DNA of 64,000 nucleotides from Oscillospiraceae bacterium MB24-C1 (GTDB lineage: Bacteria > Bacillota > Clostridia > Oscillospirales > Ruminococcaceae): contig CP133187.1 of assembly GCA_030913685.1 (NCBI GenBank), positions 2,856,001-2,920,000 of the forward strand, given 5' to 3'. Below the pieces are notes generated by a model, which searched no databases, was not told the origin of the DNA, and saw nothing but the letters and a program-made list of their open reading frames with translations. Both the position numbers and the translations under genes were made by a program. Positions 17,702 through 26,473 of this stretch are shown here, piece after piece. The first letter of the stretch is position 1; each line of letters opens with the position of its first letter.

Positions 17702-18585
17702 ATCAAGCAAATATCAATTGTCCCAACTTTTCACTTAAGCTCGAGACAGCTTCAGTGCTTGTTAATAAGGTCATAGATGGCATCAATAGAAACACAATGA
17801 AAAAAAGAAAGCTGGTTTGGCTTGAGCTTACCGGTTGTTCAGGGAACATAATATCCCTTCTTGATGGAGCGAATCCAGACTTTAAAAGCTTGGCTGCACA
17901 AATGGTCAATTTCATTTACGAAAATAGCCTCATGGTAGCTGAGGGTGAGGCTGCCATGAAAAAACTGTTTAGTGTTATAGGTGACGATTACATATTAGCC
18001 GTTGAGGGTGCGGTCTCCACAAAAGATGATGGAATGCACCAAATCATAGGAAGATGGAAAGGCCAACCTGTAACAGCCCTTCGAGCAATTACAGAGCTTG
18101 GGGAAAATGCCTCTCATGTCATTGCAGTGGGTACCTGCGCCTCCGATGGAGGAATTTCGGCGGCAAAACCAAACCCTTCAGAATGTGTGGGTATACAAAA
18201 ATTACTCAAAAAGAAGGTTATAAAACTACCAGGGTGCCCGTGTCATCCTGATTGGTTTATGGGTACTCTGGCCTATATCATGCTTTGTGGTGAGCCAGAA
18301 CTGGATGACAGACAAAGACCCCTTATGTTTTATAGCACATTAATTCACGACATATGCCCCAGAAGACCATATTTTGATAAAGGGATATTCGCCTCAAAGC
18401 TTGGTGAAAAAACCTGTATGTTTAAACTAGGATGCAGAGGGCCGGTAACAAGGGTTGATTGCCCACTCAGAAAATGGAACGATGGGGTAAATTGGCCAAT
18501 TGGCGATGATAGTCCTTGTATCGGATGTGCTATGTTTGGATTTCCAGACAAAATGGAGCCGTTCATTAGTTACGACACGACTTAA
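17698..18585 (+). CDS. [NiFe] hydrogenase small subunit
   Basis: A 295-residue iron-sulfur subunit that passes electrons between the active site and a partner. There is no Tat signal peptide, so it is cytoplasmic. The proximal-cluster motif reads GCSGN (Cys47, Asn50), where most enzymes have Cys-x-x-Cys. Other ligands are visible: GTCASDGG, PGCPCHPDW, HDICPRRPYF, and a Cys-rich end with CMFKLGCRGP, DCPLRKWNDG and SPCIGCAMFG, which should hold the medial and distal clusters. Asn50 in place of Cys is unusual. Gene order and the catalytic subunit downstream support the call. Confidence 0.92.
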   Translation: MNQANINCPNFSLKLETASVLVNKVIDGINRNTMKKRKLVWLELTGCSGNIISLLDGANPDFKSLAAQMVNFIYENSLMVAEGEAAMKKLFSVIGDDYILAVEGAVSTKDDGMHQIIGRWKGQPVTALRAITELGENASHVIAVGTCASDGGISAAKPNPSECVGIQKLLKKKVIKLPGCPCHPDWFMGTLAYIMLCGEPELDDRQRPLMFYSTLIHDICPRRPYFDKGIFASKLGEKTCMFKLGCRGPVTRVDCPLRKWNDGVNWPIGDDSPCIGCAMFGFPDKMEPFISYDTT

Positions 18586-18590
18586 ATGGG

Positions 18591-20009
18591 GTGAAAAAAA
18601 CGAAGAGAATTATAATTAATCCTGTAACCCGCATAAGTGGGTTTATGGAAATAGACGCTGTCATTGATAGTAACATTGTTGCAGATGCAAAGACCGAGGG
18701 CCTTCTTTTCAGGGGCTTTGAAAAAATGCTGGAAGGAAGAAGCCCGTTTGATGCCGTGTATTTCACTCAGAGAATTTGTGGAATTTGTTCCACAGCTCAC
18801 TCCATGGCCTCTACGATGGCTTTAGAAAATGCTATGGGCATCGTTATATCACAGCAAGGCAGATATTTAAGAGACATCATACACGGATGCGAGTTTCTTC
18901 AAAATCATATCCGGCACTTTTATCAGTACACCGCACCTGACTTTATTAAGCTTCCCGAAGGCAATACACTTTTTGAAACAGAACATAATGATTTTAGACT
19001 GCCTAAACACAAAAACGATTTAATTGTGCAGCACTACTTTGATTCTCTTGAAATAAGCCGCAGTTCGCATGAAATGCTGGCGATTTTAGGCGGAAAAGCA
19101 CCACATAACCATGGCGTCTTTATCGGGGGAATTACCTCACAAGCAACCCCTGAAAAAATAGCGCGTTTAACCTCAATGCTTCAAAACATCAAACAGTTTA
19201 TTGTCACCAAAATGATACCCGACGCATACACCATTGCACAGTACTATAAAGAGTATTTTAAAATTGGACGGGGGTACGGTAATCTATTAAGCTTCGGTTG
19301 CTTTAATCAATATAAAATGCTGGGTACCCTATTTGTTAACCCCCTAGAATACAGCAATGGGAGGATGACAAAGCTTAATCCCGCAGAAATTACAGAAAAC
19401 GTACATTCTTCATGGTACACATCAAAAACAGATACTTATACGCCTTTTCAAACAATCCCTGACCCTGATGTAAAAAAAAGCGACGCTTATTCTTGGGTAA
19501 AAGCACCGAGGTATAGAGGTCTGCCGTATGAGGTTGGACCTTTGGCTAGGATGTGGCTATGTGGTGAATACCGAAATGGTATTTCGACCATGGATAGAAC
19601 AATTGCCAGAGCGCTAGAAGCAAAGAAAATAGCGAACATCATGCTTGTTTTACTTAAAAACCTTATTCCTAATATCTCGTTGCAAGAGAAGTATGAAATA
19701 CCCCAGCGTGCAAATGGGTCAGGCTTGATTGATACAACGCGGGGAGCTTTAGGTCATTGGATAAAAATTGAAAACAAAGTTATTTCCTTTTACCAAATTA
19801 TCACGCCATCCGCGTGGAACCTTTCTACCAGAAGTCAGGATCAACTACCGGGTCCGGGCGAGAAAGCAATGATTGGCACAACCATCAACAACACTGATCT
19901 TCCGGTAGAGCTCGGGAGAATTATTCGCTCGTTTGACCCATGTGTGTCCTGTGCTACACACGTATACAAAAAAGGCAATCTGATTAAAACGATGCAGGTG
20001 GTACCATGA
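18591..20009 (+). CDS. [NiFe] hydrogenase large (catalytic) subunit
   Basis: The 472-residue Ni-Fe binding subunit. The L1 motif RICGICSTAH has Cys63 and Cys66, and the L2 motif DPCVSCATH has Cys451 and Cys454; these four cysteines bind the Ni-Fe-CO-CN centre. A 15-residue tail after His457 (VYKKGNLIKTMQVVP) should be removed by the endopeptidase encoded next. The start is a GTG five bases after the small-subunit stop with a poor ribosome binding site, suggesting coupled translation. The stop overlaps the protease gene. Confidence 0.96.
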   Translation: MKKTKRIIINPVTRISGFMEIDAVIDSNIVADAKTEGLLFRGFEKMLEGRSPFDAVYFTQRICGICSTAHSMASTMALENAMGIVISQQGRYLRDIIHGCEFLQNHIRHFYQYTAPDFIKLPEGNTLFETEHNDFRLPKHKNDLIVQHYFDSLEISRSSHEMLAILGGKAPHNHGVFIGGITSQATPEKIARLTSMLQNIKQFIVTKMIPDAYTIAQYYKEYFKIGRGYGNLLSFGCFNQYKMLGTLFVNPLEYSNGRMTKLNPAEITENVHSSWYTSKTDTYTPFQTIPDPDVKKSDAYSWVKAPRYRGLPYEVGPLARMWLCGEYRNGISTMDRTIARALEAKKIANIMLVLLKNLIPNISLQEKYEIPQRANGSGLIDTTRGALGHWIKIENKVISFYQIITPSAWNLSTRSQDQLPGPGEKAMIGTTINNTDLPVELGRIIRSFDPCVSCATHVYKKGNLIKTMQVVP

Positions 20010-20470
20010 AAAGGTTACTCGTAATAGGCATAGGAAGCGTCATTATGAAGGATGACGGAGTCGGTACAAGGGTTGCCCAAGCTATTGAAGACACCCTGCG
20101 GGAACATAATATTTCTTGCTTAGTTGGAGAAACGGATTTCCAGTGTTGTTTTGATGAAATTCAGCCGGACGACATTTTGATAATAATCGATGCAATGGCT
20201 CAGGGTAAAGAAGCCGGAAGCATTGGTATCATGCCTTTAAGCGATGCCCTAAAAGATCGCAATAAGCTTCGGTCTCAGCATGAATTTAGTCTCTTTGATT
20301 TAATCCAATTGCATTATCCGAAGATACAAGGTTATTTAATTGGAATTGAAGCAGCAGAGATCGACTTTGGCTTTGATCTCAGCTTGCAACTTCAACAGTA
20401 CTTTGATCAGATTTGTAACACTGTGTCAAAAACAATATTAAATATAAAGGAGAAAGCGCAATATGCATGA
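20006..20470 (+). CDS. Hydrogenase maturation endopeptidase (HyaD/HybD family)
   Basis: A 154-residue protease that cuts off the C-terminal tail of the large subunit after nickel insertion. The N-terminal MKRLLVIGIGSVIMKDDGVG is the family signature with Asp at the Ni-binding position, and IIDAMAQGKEAG supplies the second acidic ligand. SQHEFSLFDL carries the histidine. The start overlaps the large subunit by 4 bases. Its presence fits the tail seen on the large subunit. Confidence 0.94.
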   Translation: MKRLLVIGIGSVIMKDDGVGTRVAQAIEDTLREHNISCLVGETDFQCCFDEIQPDDILIIIDAMAQGKEAGSIGIMPLSDALKDRNKLRSQHEFSLFDLIQLHYPKIQGYLIGIEAAEIDFGFDLSLQLQQYFDQICNTVSKTILNIKEKAQYA

Positions 20471-20720
20471 TACACATTTAATTGAAAAAATATATCAATC
20501 CATAGTTGCTCTTTGCAGGCAAAATGGAGTAGTGAAGGTAAATAATCTTGATATTGAAGTTGATGAGGGTAGCCATATTGAAGGCCCGCATCTTCTATCT
20601 CATTTAAAAGATCGAGATAGTGCTATGTTCGGTGACTGGACAAACATACATGTCGAACATAAGCCGTATGAAAAGCTAACAGCAGTCATAAAAAGCATAG
20701 ATGGCGATGGATGTGAATGA
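20463..20720 (+). CDS. HypA-like nickel protein lacking the zinc domain (85 aa)
   Basis: The 85 residues begin MHDTHLIEKIYQSIVALCRQNG, followed by a strand VNNLDIEVDEG, which follows the first half of HypA/HybF. In true HypA, Met1-His2 binds nickel, and that histidine is kept. The normal C-terminal zinc-binding loop with two CxxC pairs is absent; the protein ends soon after a region VEHKPYEKLTAVIKSIDGDG. It overlaps both neighbours, so it is translated with them. HypB is not encoded in the operon. Confidence 0.65.
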   Translation: MHDTHLIEKIYQSIVALCRQNGVVKVNNLDIEVDEGSHIEGPHLLSHLKDRDSAMFGDWTNIHVEHKPYEKLTAVIKSIDGDGCE

Positions 20721-23013
20721 TGCAAGGCGATATTTAATCAATTTAACAGGAATTGTTCAGGGGGTTGGGTTCCGCCCCTTCGTTTTTAGAATTGCACAAC
20801 AGCATGGGCTTAAAGGATGGGTGGAGAACCAGGGTTCAAGGGTGTTAATAGATATTGAGGGTAAAGGCGAAGACATTCGAGAATTCACCCACAAATTGCA
20901 AAACGGTTATCCCCAAAACGCTAGAATTGCCGAGTTTAAAATTTGCGAGCAACCATTTTGGGGCTATTCAGATTTTTTAATCAAAACAAGCTGTCTGGAA
21001 GCGAATACTGCAAATTTTCTACCTCAAGATGTTGCAGTCTGCGAAAGTTGCATGAAAGAATTTAACACGCCTGGAGACAAGCGGTTTCAATACCCGTTCA
21101 TCAGTTGTACCGATTGCGGGCCGAGATACTCGATTATCAGCAGCTTACCGTATGACCGAAAAAGCATAACTATGTCAGCATTTGAGATGTGCCCACAATG
21201 TGCATCGGAATATAGTAGCCCGAGCGACAGAAGATATCATGCCCAAACCAATTGCTGCCCCCATTGTGGGCCGGAACTAAAACTTCTGGACGCTAATGGA
21301 AACACGGTGAATTCCACTAACCCTGCTAAAATGGCAAGTCAGCTTATTTACCAAGGTAAAATTCTTGCGGTGAAAGGAATAGGCGGATATCACCTTTGTT
21401 GTAACGCCGAATCGTCTGCTATACAAAGACTAAGAAAACTAAAAAACAGGCCGCACAAACCGCTGGCAATCATGGCGCGTAACATCGAGGCGGTTAAAAG
21501 AATCTGCAAGGTTTCCGAAAAGGAAGAAGAAATCCTAACAGGAATACGAAAACCAATTTTGCTTCTTTATAAGCGTATACCTGAGTACTTGCCTCAAGTT
21601 ATCGCGCCAAATCAGAAAAAGCTTGGTGTAATGCTCCCTTATGCGCCGCTTCACTCTCTGATTTTTGCTGCTGATGTTGATTATCTCATCATGACCAGCG
21701 GGAATATCAGCGGCTCGCCAATTTGTTATAAAGAATGCGATGCTCTAAGTTCTCTTAAAAACGTTGCTGACTACTTTCTGACGCACAACCGCGAGATTAC
21801 CGTTCCGGTGGATGATGCGGTGGTAAAAGTGGTAGATATGCAAGAGGTGCTTGTTCGGTGTGGACGAGGTTATGCGCCTTTAACATTACCTATAGAAACA
21901 AATCATGAGATATTAGCAGTCGGAGCGCAACAGAAATGCTCTGTTTGCATTACCAGAGAAGGTTTTGCCGCTGCAAGCCAATACATAGGAGATCTAAATG
22001 AGTATAAAACATTTAGAGTTTTCGAGCAGCAGATTAATCATTTTAAAGACTTGTTTGGTTATTGCCCCGAGGTTTTTGCTCACGATCTAAATCTTGATTA
22101 TCTTTCTTCACGCTATGCAAAAAACCAGATTGGACAAAAAATTGCAGTGCAGCATCACCACGCGCATATGGTGGGTTGCATGGCGGAAAACAAACTAACT
22201 AACGATGTAATTGGCGTCATCTATGACGGTACGGGGTTAGGCACAGACAGCGCAATATGGGGCGCAGAGTTCTTTGTAGGTTCATTATCCAGATTTACAA
22301 GAGCTGGGCATTTACAATATGTAAAGCTTCAGGGAGGCGACAGTGCCGTAAAAGAACCTTGGCGGTGTGCAGCATCATACCTGTTAGCACTTGGTATTGA
22401 ACCTCATGAATTTTTACCGAAAATAGACCCCATTGCAATTGATGCGGTTAAGGCTGCAATTAGCAATAACATTAAATGCTTTGAATCGTCCAGTATGGGG
22501 AGGTTCTTTGACTGCGTTGCCGCGCTCTGTGGCTTTTTTACGAATATCACCTATGACGCACAGGCGGCAATTGAATTAGAAAATCTTTCGTATACAGATG
22601 TTGATAATTTTTATACCTACTGCATTAGTGAAACTGAAAATGGCTTGATTCTTGAATATGACGATATTCTAAAAGACATACTCACCGATATTCAAAACGG
22701 GGCTTTAAAGCAACTTATATCAGCAAAGTTTCATAACACAGTAGTTGAAGCTACGGCCGAATGTATATGCAAAATACGTAAAAAAACTGGTCTTAACGAC
22801 GTTGTATTGAGCGGAGGCGTTTTTGAAAACACATATTTACTTGAACGGCTAATTTTAAAACTACGTAATTTAAATTTTAACGTTTATTACAATCGGCTTC
22901 TCCCAACAAATGACGGAGGCATTTCTTTCGGACAGGCGGTAGCTGCCAGTGCAATTATAAAGGAGAATAATCATGTGTCTTGCTGTTCCTGCAAAAGTTA
23001 TCAAAATCAATAA
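20701..23013 (+). CDS. hypF: Carbamoyltransferase HypF
   Basis: A 770-residue enzyme that turns carbamoyl phosphate into the thiocarbamate used for the cyanide ligands. The domains in order are an acylphosphatase-like N-terminus (GIVQGVGFRPFVFRIA, about 17-32), two C4 zinc fingers (near residues 112-205, CESCMKEFN, CTDCGP, CPQCASEY and CPHCGP), a YrdC-like domain (about 200-380), and a Kae1-like C-terminal domain with HHHAHM. The 5' end overlaps the preceding gene; the ATG at 20701 or 20707 and a GTG at 20713 are all possible. HypF passes the carbamoyl group to HypE, encoded in the same operon. Confidence 0.96.
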   Translation: MAMDVNDARRYLINLTGIVQGVGFRPFVFRIAQQHGLKGWVENQGSRVLIDIEGKGEDIREFTHKLQNGYPQNARIAEFKICEQPFWGYSDFLIKTSCLEANTANFLPQDVAVCESCMKEFNTPGDKRFQYPFISCTDCGPRYSIISSLPYDRKSITMSAFEMCPQCASEYSSPSDRRYHAQTNCCPHCGPELKLLDANGNTVNSTNPAKMASQLIYQGKILAVKGIGGYHLCCNAESSAIQRLRKLKNRPHKPLAIMARNIEAVKRICKVSEKEEEILTGIRKPILLLYKRIPEYLPQVIAPNQKKLGVMLPYAPLHSLIFAADVDYLIMTSGNISGSPICYKECDALSSLKNVADYFLTHNREITVPVDDAVVKVVDMQEVLVRCGRGYAPLTLPIETNHEILAVGAQQKCSVCITREGFAAASQYIGDLNEYKTFRVFEQQINHFKDLFGYCPEVFAHDLNLDYLSSRYAKNQIGQKIAVQHHHAHMVGCMAENKLTNDVIGVIYDGTGLGTDSAIWGAEFFVGSLSRFTRAGHLQYVKLQGGDSAVKEPWRCAASYLLALGIEPHEFLPKIDPIAIDAVKAAISNNIKCFESSSMGRFFDCVAALCGFFTNITYDAQAAIELENLSYTDVDNFYTYCISETENGLILEYDDILKDILTDIQNGALKQLISAKFHNTVVEATAECICKIRKKTGLNDVVLSGGVFENTYLLERLILKLRNLNFNVYYNRLLPTNDGGISFGQAVAASAIIKENNHVSCCSCKSYQNQ

Positions 23014-23194
23014 CGCTCATGCAGAGGTCGATATTATGGGGGTCAGGGAAAAAATCAATATTATGCTGATAGATAACCCCCATATTGGCGACAAAGTAAT
23101 GGTGCATGCAGGCTTTGCAATAAACAAAATCGATGATGCATATTTTAACTTTCTAAAAGACACTTTACACGAAATGTTGGGTGATTCCATATGA
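22973..23194 (+). CDS. hypC: Hydrogenase assembly chaperone HypC
   Basis: The 73-residue chaperone starts MCLAVPAKVI; Cys2, exposed after removal of Met1, contacts the precursor iron site. The body matches HypC/HybG in length and barrel pattern. It overlaps the HypF end by 41 bases, with AAAGGAG in front of its ATG. It bridges HypD and the large subunit during Fe(CN)2CO delivery. Confidence 0.95.
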   Translation: MCLAVPAKVIKINNAHAEVDIMGVREKINIMLIDNPHIGDKVMVHAGFAINKIDDAYFNFLKDTLHEMLGDSI

Positions 23195-24306
23195 CCGAAG
23201 TAGAAAAGAAGCTTATTAAGAAAGTAATTTTACAGATAAAAGACTCTGTTACGAGTGATATTCGAATTATGGAAATATGCGGTACTCATACTCATCAGAT
23301 TGCCAGGTTTGGAATCAGAAAGCTTTTAACTTCAAAAATCCACTTTGTATCAGGTCCTGGCTGCCCTGTCTGCGTTACCGAGCGGGGGTACATTGACGCA
23401 TTGATAACACTTTTAGAGCAAAACAATGTTACCGTAGCTACATTCGGAGACCTTTTGAGAGTGCAGGGGACATGCGGAAGTTTAGAAGAGCAAAAATCAT
23501 TAGGAAAAAAGGTGCTAACGGTTTACTCTCCCGAGGATGTTCTTTCTCTTGCGCAAGATTACAACGACAAAAGCATCGTATTTGCGGCGGTCGGTTTTGA
23601 AACGACAGCTCCTCTCTATGCAGCATTAATCAAGACTGCAAGCATGTTAAAAATCAAGAACCTCTTCTTTCTTACATCACTAAAACGAATGGAACCAGCA
23701 ATTAGGTTTGTTCTTGGAAATGCCAAAGCAAATATCGACGGAATACTCTGCCCAGGTCATGTTGCCGCGATAACCGGTATCAAACCGTTTTTGCCGATAA
23801 CCACTGAATATCACATCCCTGCCGTAATATGCGGATTTGATGAGATGGATCTCGTTACTTCTATCAACGTTTTGTGCAAGCAGATTGCAGGAGAAACCCC
23901 CGTTCAATTAATTAATACATATAAACGTTGTGTGAGCGACACTGGGAATGAAGCTGCCCTTAGTCTTATGAATGAAGTATTTAAGATATCCGAAGTGAGT
24001 TGGAGAGGTATTGGTAAGATTAAAGATTCTGCAATGATTCTAAACGGCAACTATGAAGCGTTTGATGCTTGCAAGAAGTTCGGCATTGAAGTTAAATCAA
24101 ACCCCCATCCCTTTCCTCATGAATGTGAATGCGGGAAGGTTATGATTGGAGAAAAAACACCTGACATGTGTAAAAATTTCGGATGTCAATGTACTCCGGA
24201 ACACCCGCTCGGACCGTGCATGACTTCCTCTGAAGGCGCGTGTTCGGCGTATTACAAATATGGAGGTAGTGAATTTGGATCAAAAAATTACGCTTCGACA
24301 CGGTGA
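23191..24306 (+). CDS. hypD: Hydrogenase maturation protein HypD
   Basis: A 371-residue scaffold on which Fe(CN)2CO is assembled. Recognisable motifs are CGTHTHQIARFG, GPGCPVCVT, GFETTAP, CPGHVAAITG, and the C-terminal [4Fe-4S] region with PHECECGKVMIG, MCKNFGCQCTPEHPLGPC. All the expected cysteines are present. It overlaps HypC by 4 bases and HypE by 32 bases. Confidence 0.97.
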   Translation: MTEVEKKLIKKVILQIKDSVTSDIRIMEICGTHTHQIARFGIRKLLTSKIHFVSGPGCPVCVTERGYIDALITLLEQNNVTVATFGDLLRVQGTCGSLEEQKSLGKKVLTVYSPEDVLSLAQDYNDKSIVFAAVGFETTAPLYAALIKTASMLKIKNLFFLTSLKRMEPAIRFVLGNAKANIDGILCPGHVAAITGIKPFLPITTEYHIPAVICGFDEMDLVTSINVLCKQIAGETPVQLINTYKRCVSDTGNEAALSLMNEVFKISEVSWRGIGKIKDSAMILNGNYEAFDACKKFGIEVKSNPHPFPHECECGKVMIGEKTPDMCKNFGCQCTPEHPLGPCMTSSEGACSAYYKYGGSEFGSKNYASTR

Positions 24307-25273
24307 CGGAGGCCTGCATACCAATAGGCTTATACGTGATATTTTCTATAAGCATTTTAAAAATGAAATTCTTTCTGGATATCAAGATTCTGCTATTTTC
24401 ACCATGGAAAAAGGGCGGCTTGCATTTACGACAGACAGCTTTGTGGTAAAGCCAATTTTCTTTCCCGGAGGAGATATCGGAAAGCTTGCTGTATGTGGAA
24501 CGGTCAATGATTTGGCAGCGGCGGGAGCACTTCCCCTATATATCAGCACTGGATTTGTTATAGAGGAGGGGTTTGAAATAGAAAAACTGGATGCAATAGC
24601 TGCATCTATGAGTAGAGTTTGTAAATTGGTAGGAGCAAAAATTGTTGCGGGAGATACCAAAGTCGTAGAAAAAGGATTGGTCGACGGAGTGTATATCAAC
24701 ACCTCCGGCATTGGAAGAGTACATGAACACTTTCATCCGAGGCCAATATCCTCAGGCGATGAAATTATACTGACAGGTTCCCTAGCAGAACACGGAACAA
24801 CTATTTTACTTAAAAGATATGCGCTTGGCCTGAAGGGAGATTTTATAAGCGACTGCAATCCCCTCTCTCAAATAATCACCGCTCTCGGTGACAGCATGAA
24901 GCACATAAAGTTGATGCGAGACCCTACGCGGGGCGGCGTTGCAACAGCTCTTTGCGAAATTTCAGAAAGCCATCACATAGGCGCAATAATTGAAGAAGAT
25001 AAATTGCAGATTAGGCCCGCTGTAAATTCTGTTCATGAGATTTTGGGTACCGATCCGTTATACTTTGCCAGCGAGGGAAGAATGATACTTGTTGCAAAAA
25101 AAGGTTATGGTATTGAAATAGTGAATATTCTTAAAAGACTTGAAAATTGCTGCAATTGCGATGTTATAGGTGTTTTTAACAATACATACAACAAGATATG
25201 TATTCGTACATCACTCGGTGGAGAACGGATAGTTAGTATGCTAGAAAACCAAATGATATCCAGAATCTGCTGA
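24275..25273 (+). CDS. hypE: Hydrogenase maturation protein HypE
   Basis: A 332-residue AIR-synthase-like ATPase that dehydrates the carbamoyl group to cyanide. Motifs ITLRHGDGG, TTDSFVVKPIFFPGGDIGKLAVCGTVND and DPTRGGVATALCEI are those of HypE. The protein ends SRIC, so the C-terminal cysteine that carries the carbamoyl/cyano group is intact. The TTG at 24275 is preferred because GGAGG lies 8 bases upstream; an ATG 15 bases earlier has no site. It overlaps HypD. Confidence 0.95.
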   Translation: MDQKITLRHGDGGLHTNRLIRDIFYKHFKNEILSGYQDSAIFTMEKGRLAFTTDSFVVKPIFFPGGDIGKLAVCGTVNDLAAAGALPLYISTGFVIEEGFEIEKLDAIAASMSRVCKLVGAKIVAGDTKVVEKGLVDGVYINTSGIGRVHEHFHPRPISSGDEIILTGSLAEHGTTILLKRYALGLKGDFISDCNPLSQIITALGDSMKHIKLMRDPTRGGVATALCEISESHHIGAIIEEDKLQIRPAVNSVHEILGTDPLYFASEGRMILVAKKGYGIEIVNILKRLENCCNCDVIGVFNNTYNKICIRTSLGGERIVSMLENQMISRIC

Positions 25274-25304
25274 TTATAGCATTGATTATTAAGGAGGAAA
25301 AACT

Positions 25305-26312
25305 ATGCATATTCCAGATCATTATTTAAGTCCTTCAACCTGTGCGGTTTTAGGGGTAGCTATGATGCCTGTATGGATTAAGTCTGTTAATAAAGTAAAA
25401 CAAGAAATCCCCAAAGAAAAACTGCCCCTGCTTGGTGTTGGAACTGCCTTCTCGTTTTTAATAATGATGTTTAATGTTCCTCTTCCGGGCGGTACCACCG
25501 GTCATGGGGTTGGTGCAGTATTGTTAGCAATTATTCTAGGACCTTATTCTGCGTGCGCTTGTGTATCCGCCGCGCTCCTAATCCAAGCTTTGCTATTTGG
25601 AGATGGGGGTATACTGGCGTTTGGAGCAAACTGCTTTAACATGGCTTTTATAATGCCTTTTAGCGGATACTATATCTATAATTTTATAAATAATAGATGG
25701 AAAAATAAAAAGGCCCAATATGCTGGAATTGCATTGGGCTCTTACATAGGATTAAATTTGGCTGCGCTTTGTGCAGCAGTTCAGTTTGGAATTCAGCCTT
25801 CGCTTTTCACAAATATGGCAAACCAACCGCTTTATTGCCCTTATCCGCTGAGTGTTTCTATACCTGCCATGATGATGCCTCATCTTGCTGTTGCGGGCTT
25901 ACTAGAGGCTGTTATTACTATGGCTACTATCTCATTTGCAAAAAAGGTATCTCCAGATTTATTTTGTAGCAGTAGAAAAATCAAGTTAAACCCAGCATAT
26001 AAACTAATTGCTTGTTTAATATGTCTATCGCCTGTTGGCCTTCTCGCACCTGGTACTGCTTGGGGTGAATGGGGTTTAGATGAAATAAAGAATGTTGTCT
26101 CGAACGGACATATATTAGGCTATATACCTGAAGGTATGCAGCAAGGATTTATTTTTGAGACAATGATTCCAGATTATTCAGTTAACGGATTTCCTGATGC
26201 TGCCGCATATATTTTCTCGGCTGCTATTGGAACTTTAATAGCTATTGCTTTCTTTAAGATAATTGAGGCAATCGCAAAAAATTACTATGCTACCAAAGTT
26301 GGGGAGTGGTAA
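25305..26312 (+). CDS. Nickel/cobalt ECF-type permease component (CbiM/NikM-like)
   Basis: A 335-residue membrane protein. MHIPDHYL at the start is the conserved N-terminus of CbiM/NikM; His2 coordinates the metal. There are about 8 hydrophobic segments; the last third (from about residue 235, with PAYKLIACLICLSPVGLLAPGTAWGEWG) resembles the CbiN/NikN-type PDGLE part fused to the permease. Coming after HypE with an AAGGAGG site, it most likely imports nickel for the hydrogenase. No NikO/CbiO ATPase or CbiQ is found nearby, so those must be elsewhere or the protein acts with a shared module. Confidence 0.85.
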   Translation: MHIPDHYLSPSTCAVLGVAMMPVWIKSVNKVKQEIPKEKLPLLGVGTAFSFLIMMFNVPLPGGTTGHGVGAVLLAIILGPYSACACVSAALLIQALLFGDGGILAFGANCFNMAFIMPFSGYYIYNFINNRWKNKKAQYAGIALGSYIGLNLAALCAAVQFGIQPSLFTNMANQPLYCPYPLSVSIPAMMMPHLAVAGLLEAVITMATISFAKKVSPDLFCSSRKIKLNPAYKLIACLICLSPVGLLAPGTAWGEWGLDEIKNVVSNGHILGYIPEGMQQGFIFETMIPDYSVNGFPDAAAYIFSAAIGTLIAIAFFKIIEAIAKNYYATKVGEW

Positions 26313-26390
26313 TCTATCTTACAATTGCGAAATTCTAAACAAAGAACGAGGTTGCGCTACAAGGTAATGACGCACAGAAGTAATAGAATA

Positions 26391-26426
26391 AAAACAAAGG
26401 CCATTGTGTCAAATGGCTTTTGTTTT
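26391..26426 (+). terminator. Terminator of the hydrogenase operon
   Basis: AACAAAGGCCATT pairs with AATGGCTTTTGTT (one mismatch) around a short loop, with T runs on the right arm. Confidence 0.75.
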
Positions 26427-26430
26427 GCAT

Positions 26431-26460
26431 AGTATATGCATACATGAGCATACACGTATA
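26431..26460 (+). promoter_or_regulatory. Candidate ArsR operator
   Basis: TATGC (26435-26439) and GCATA (26448-26452) form an imperfect dyad in an AT-rich stretch just before the arsR ribosome binding site, where autoregulated ArsR proteins usually bind. The promoter itself is not clear. Confidence 0.4.
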
Positions 26461-26473
26461 TAGAGGTGAGATG

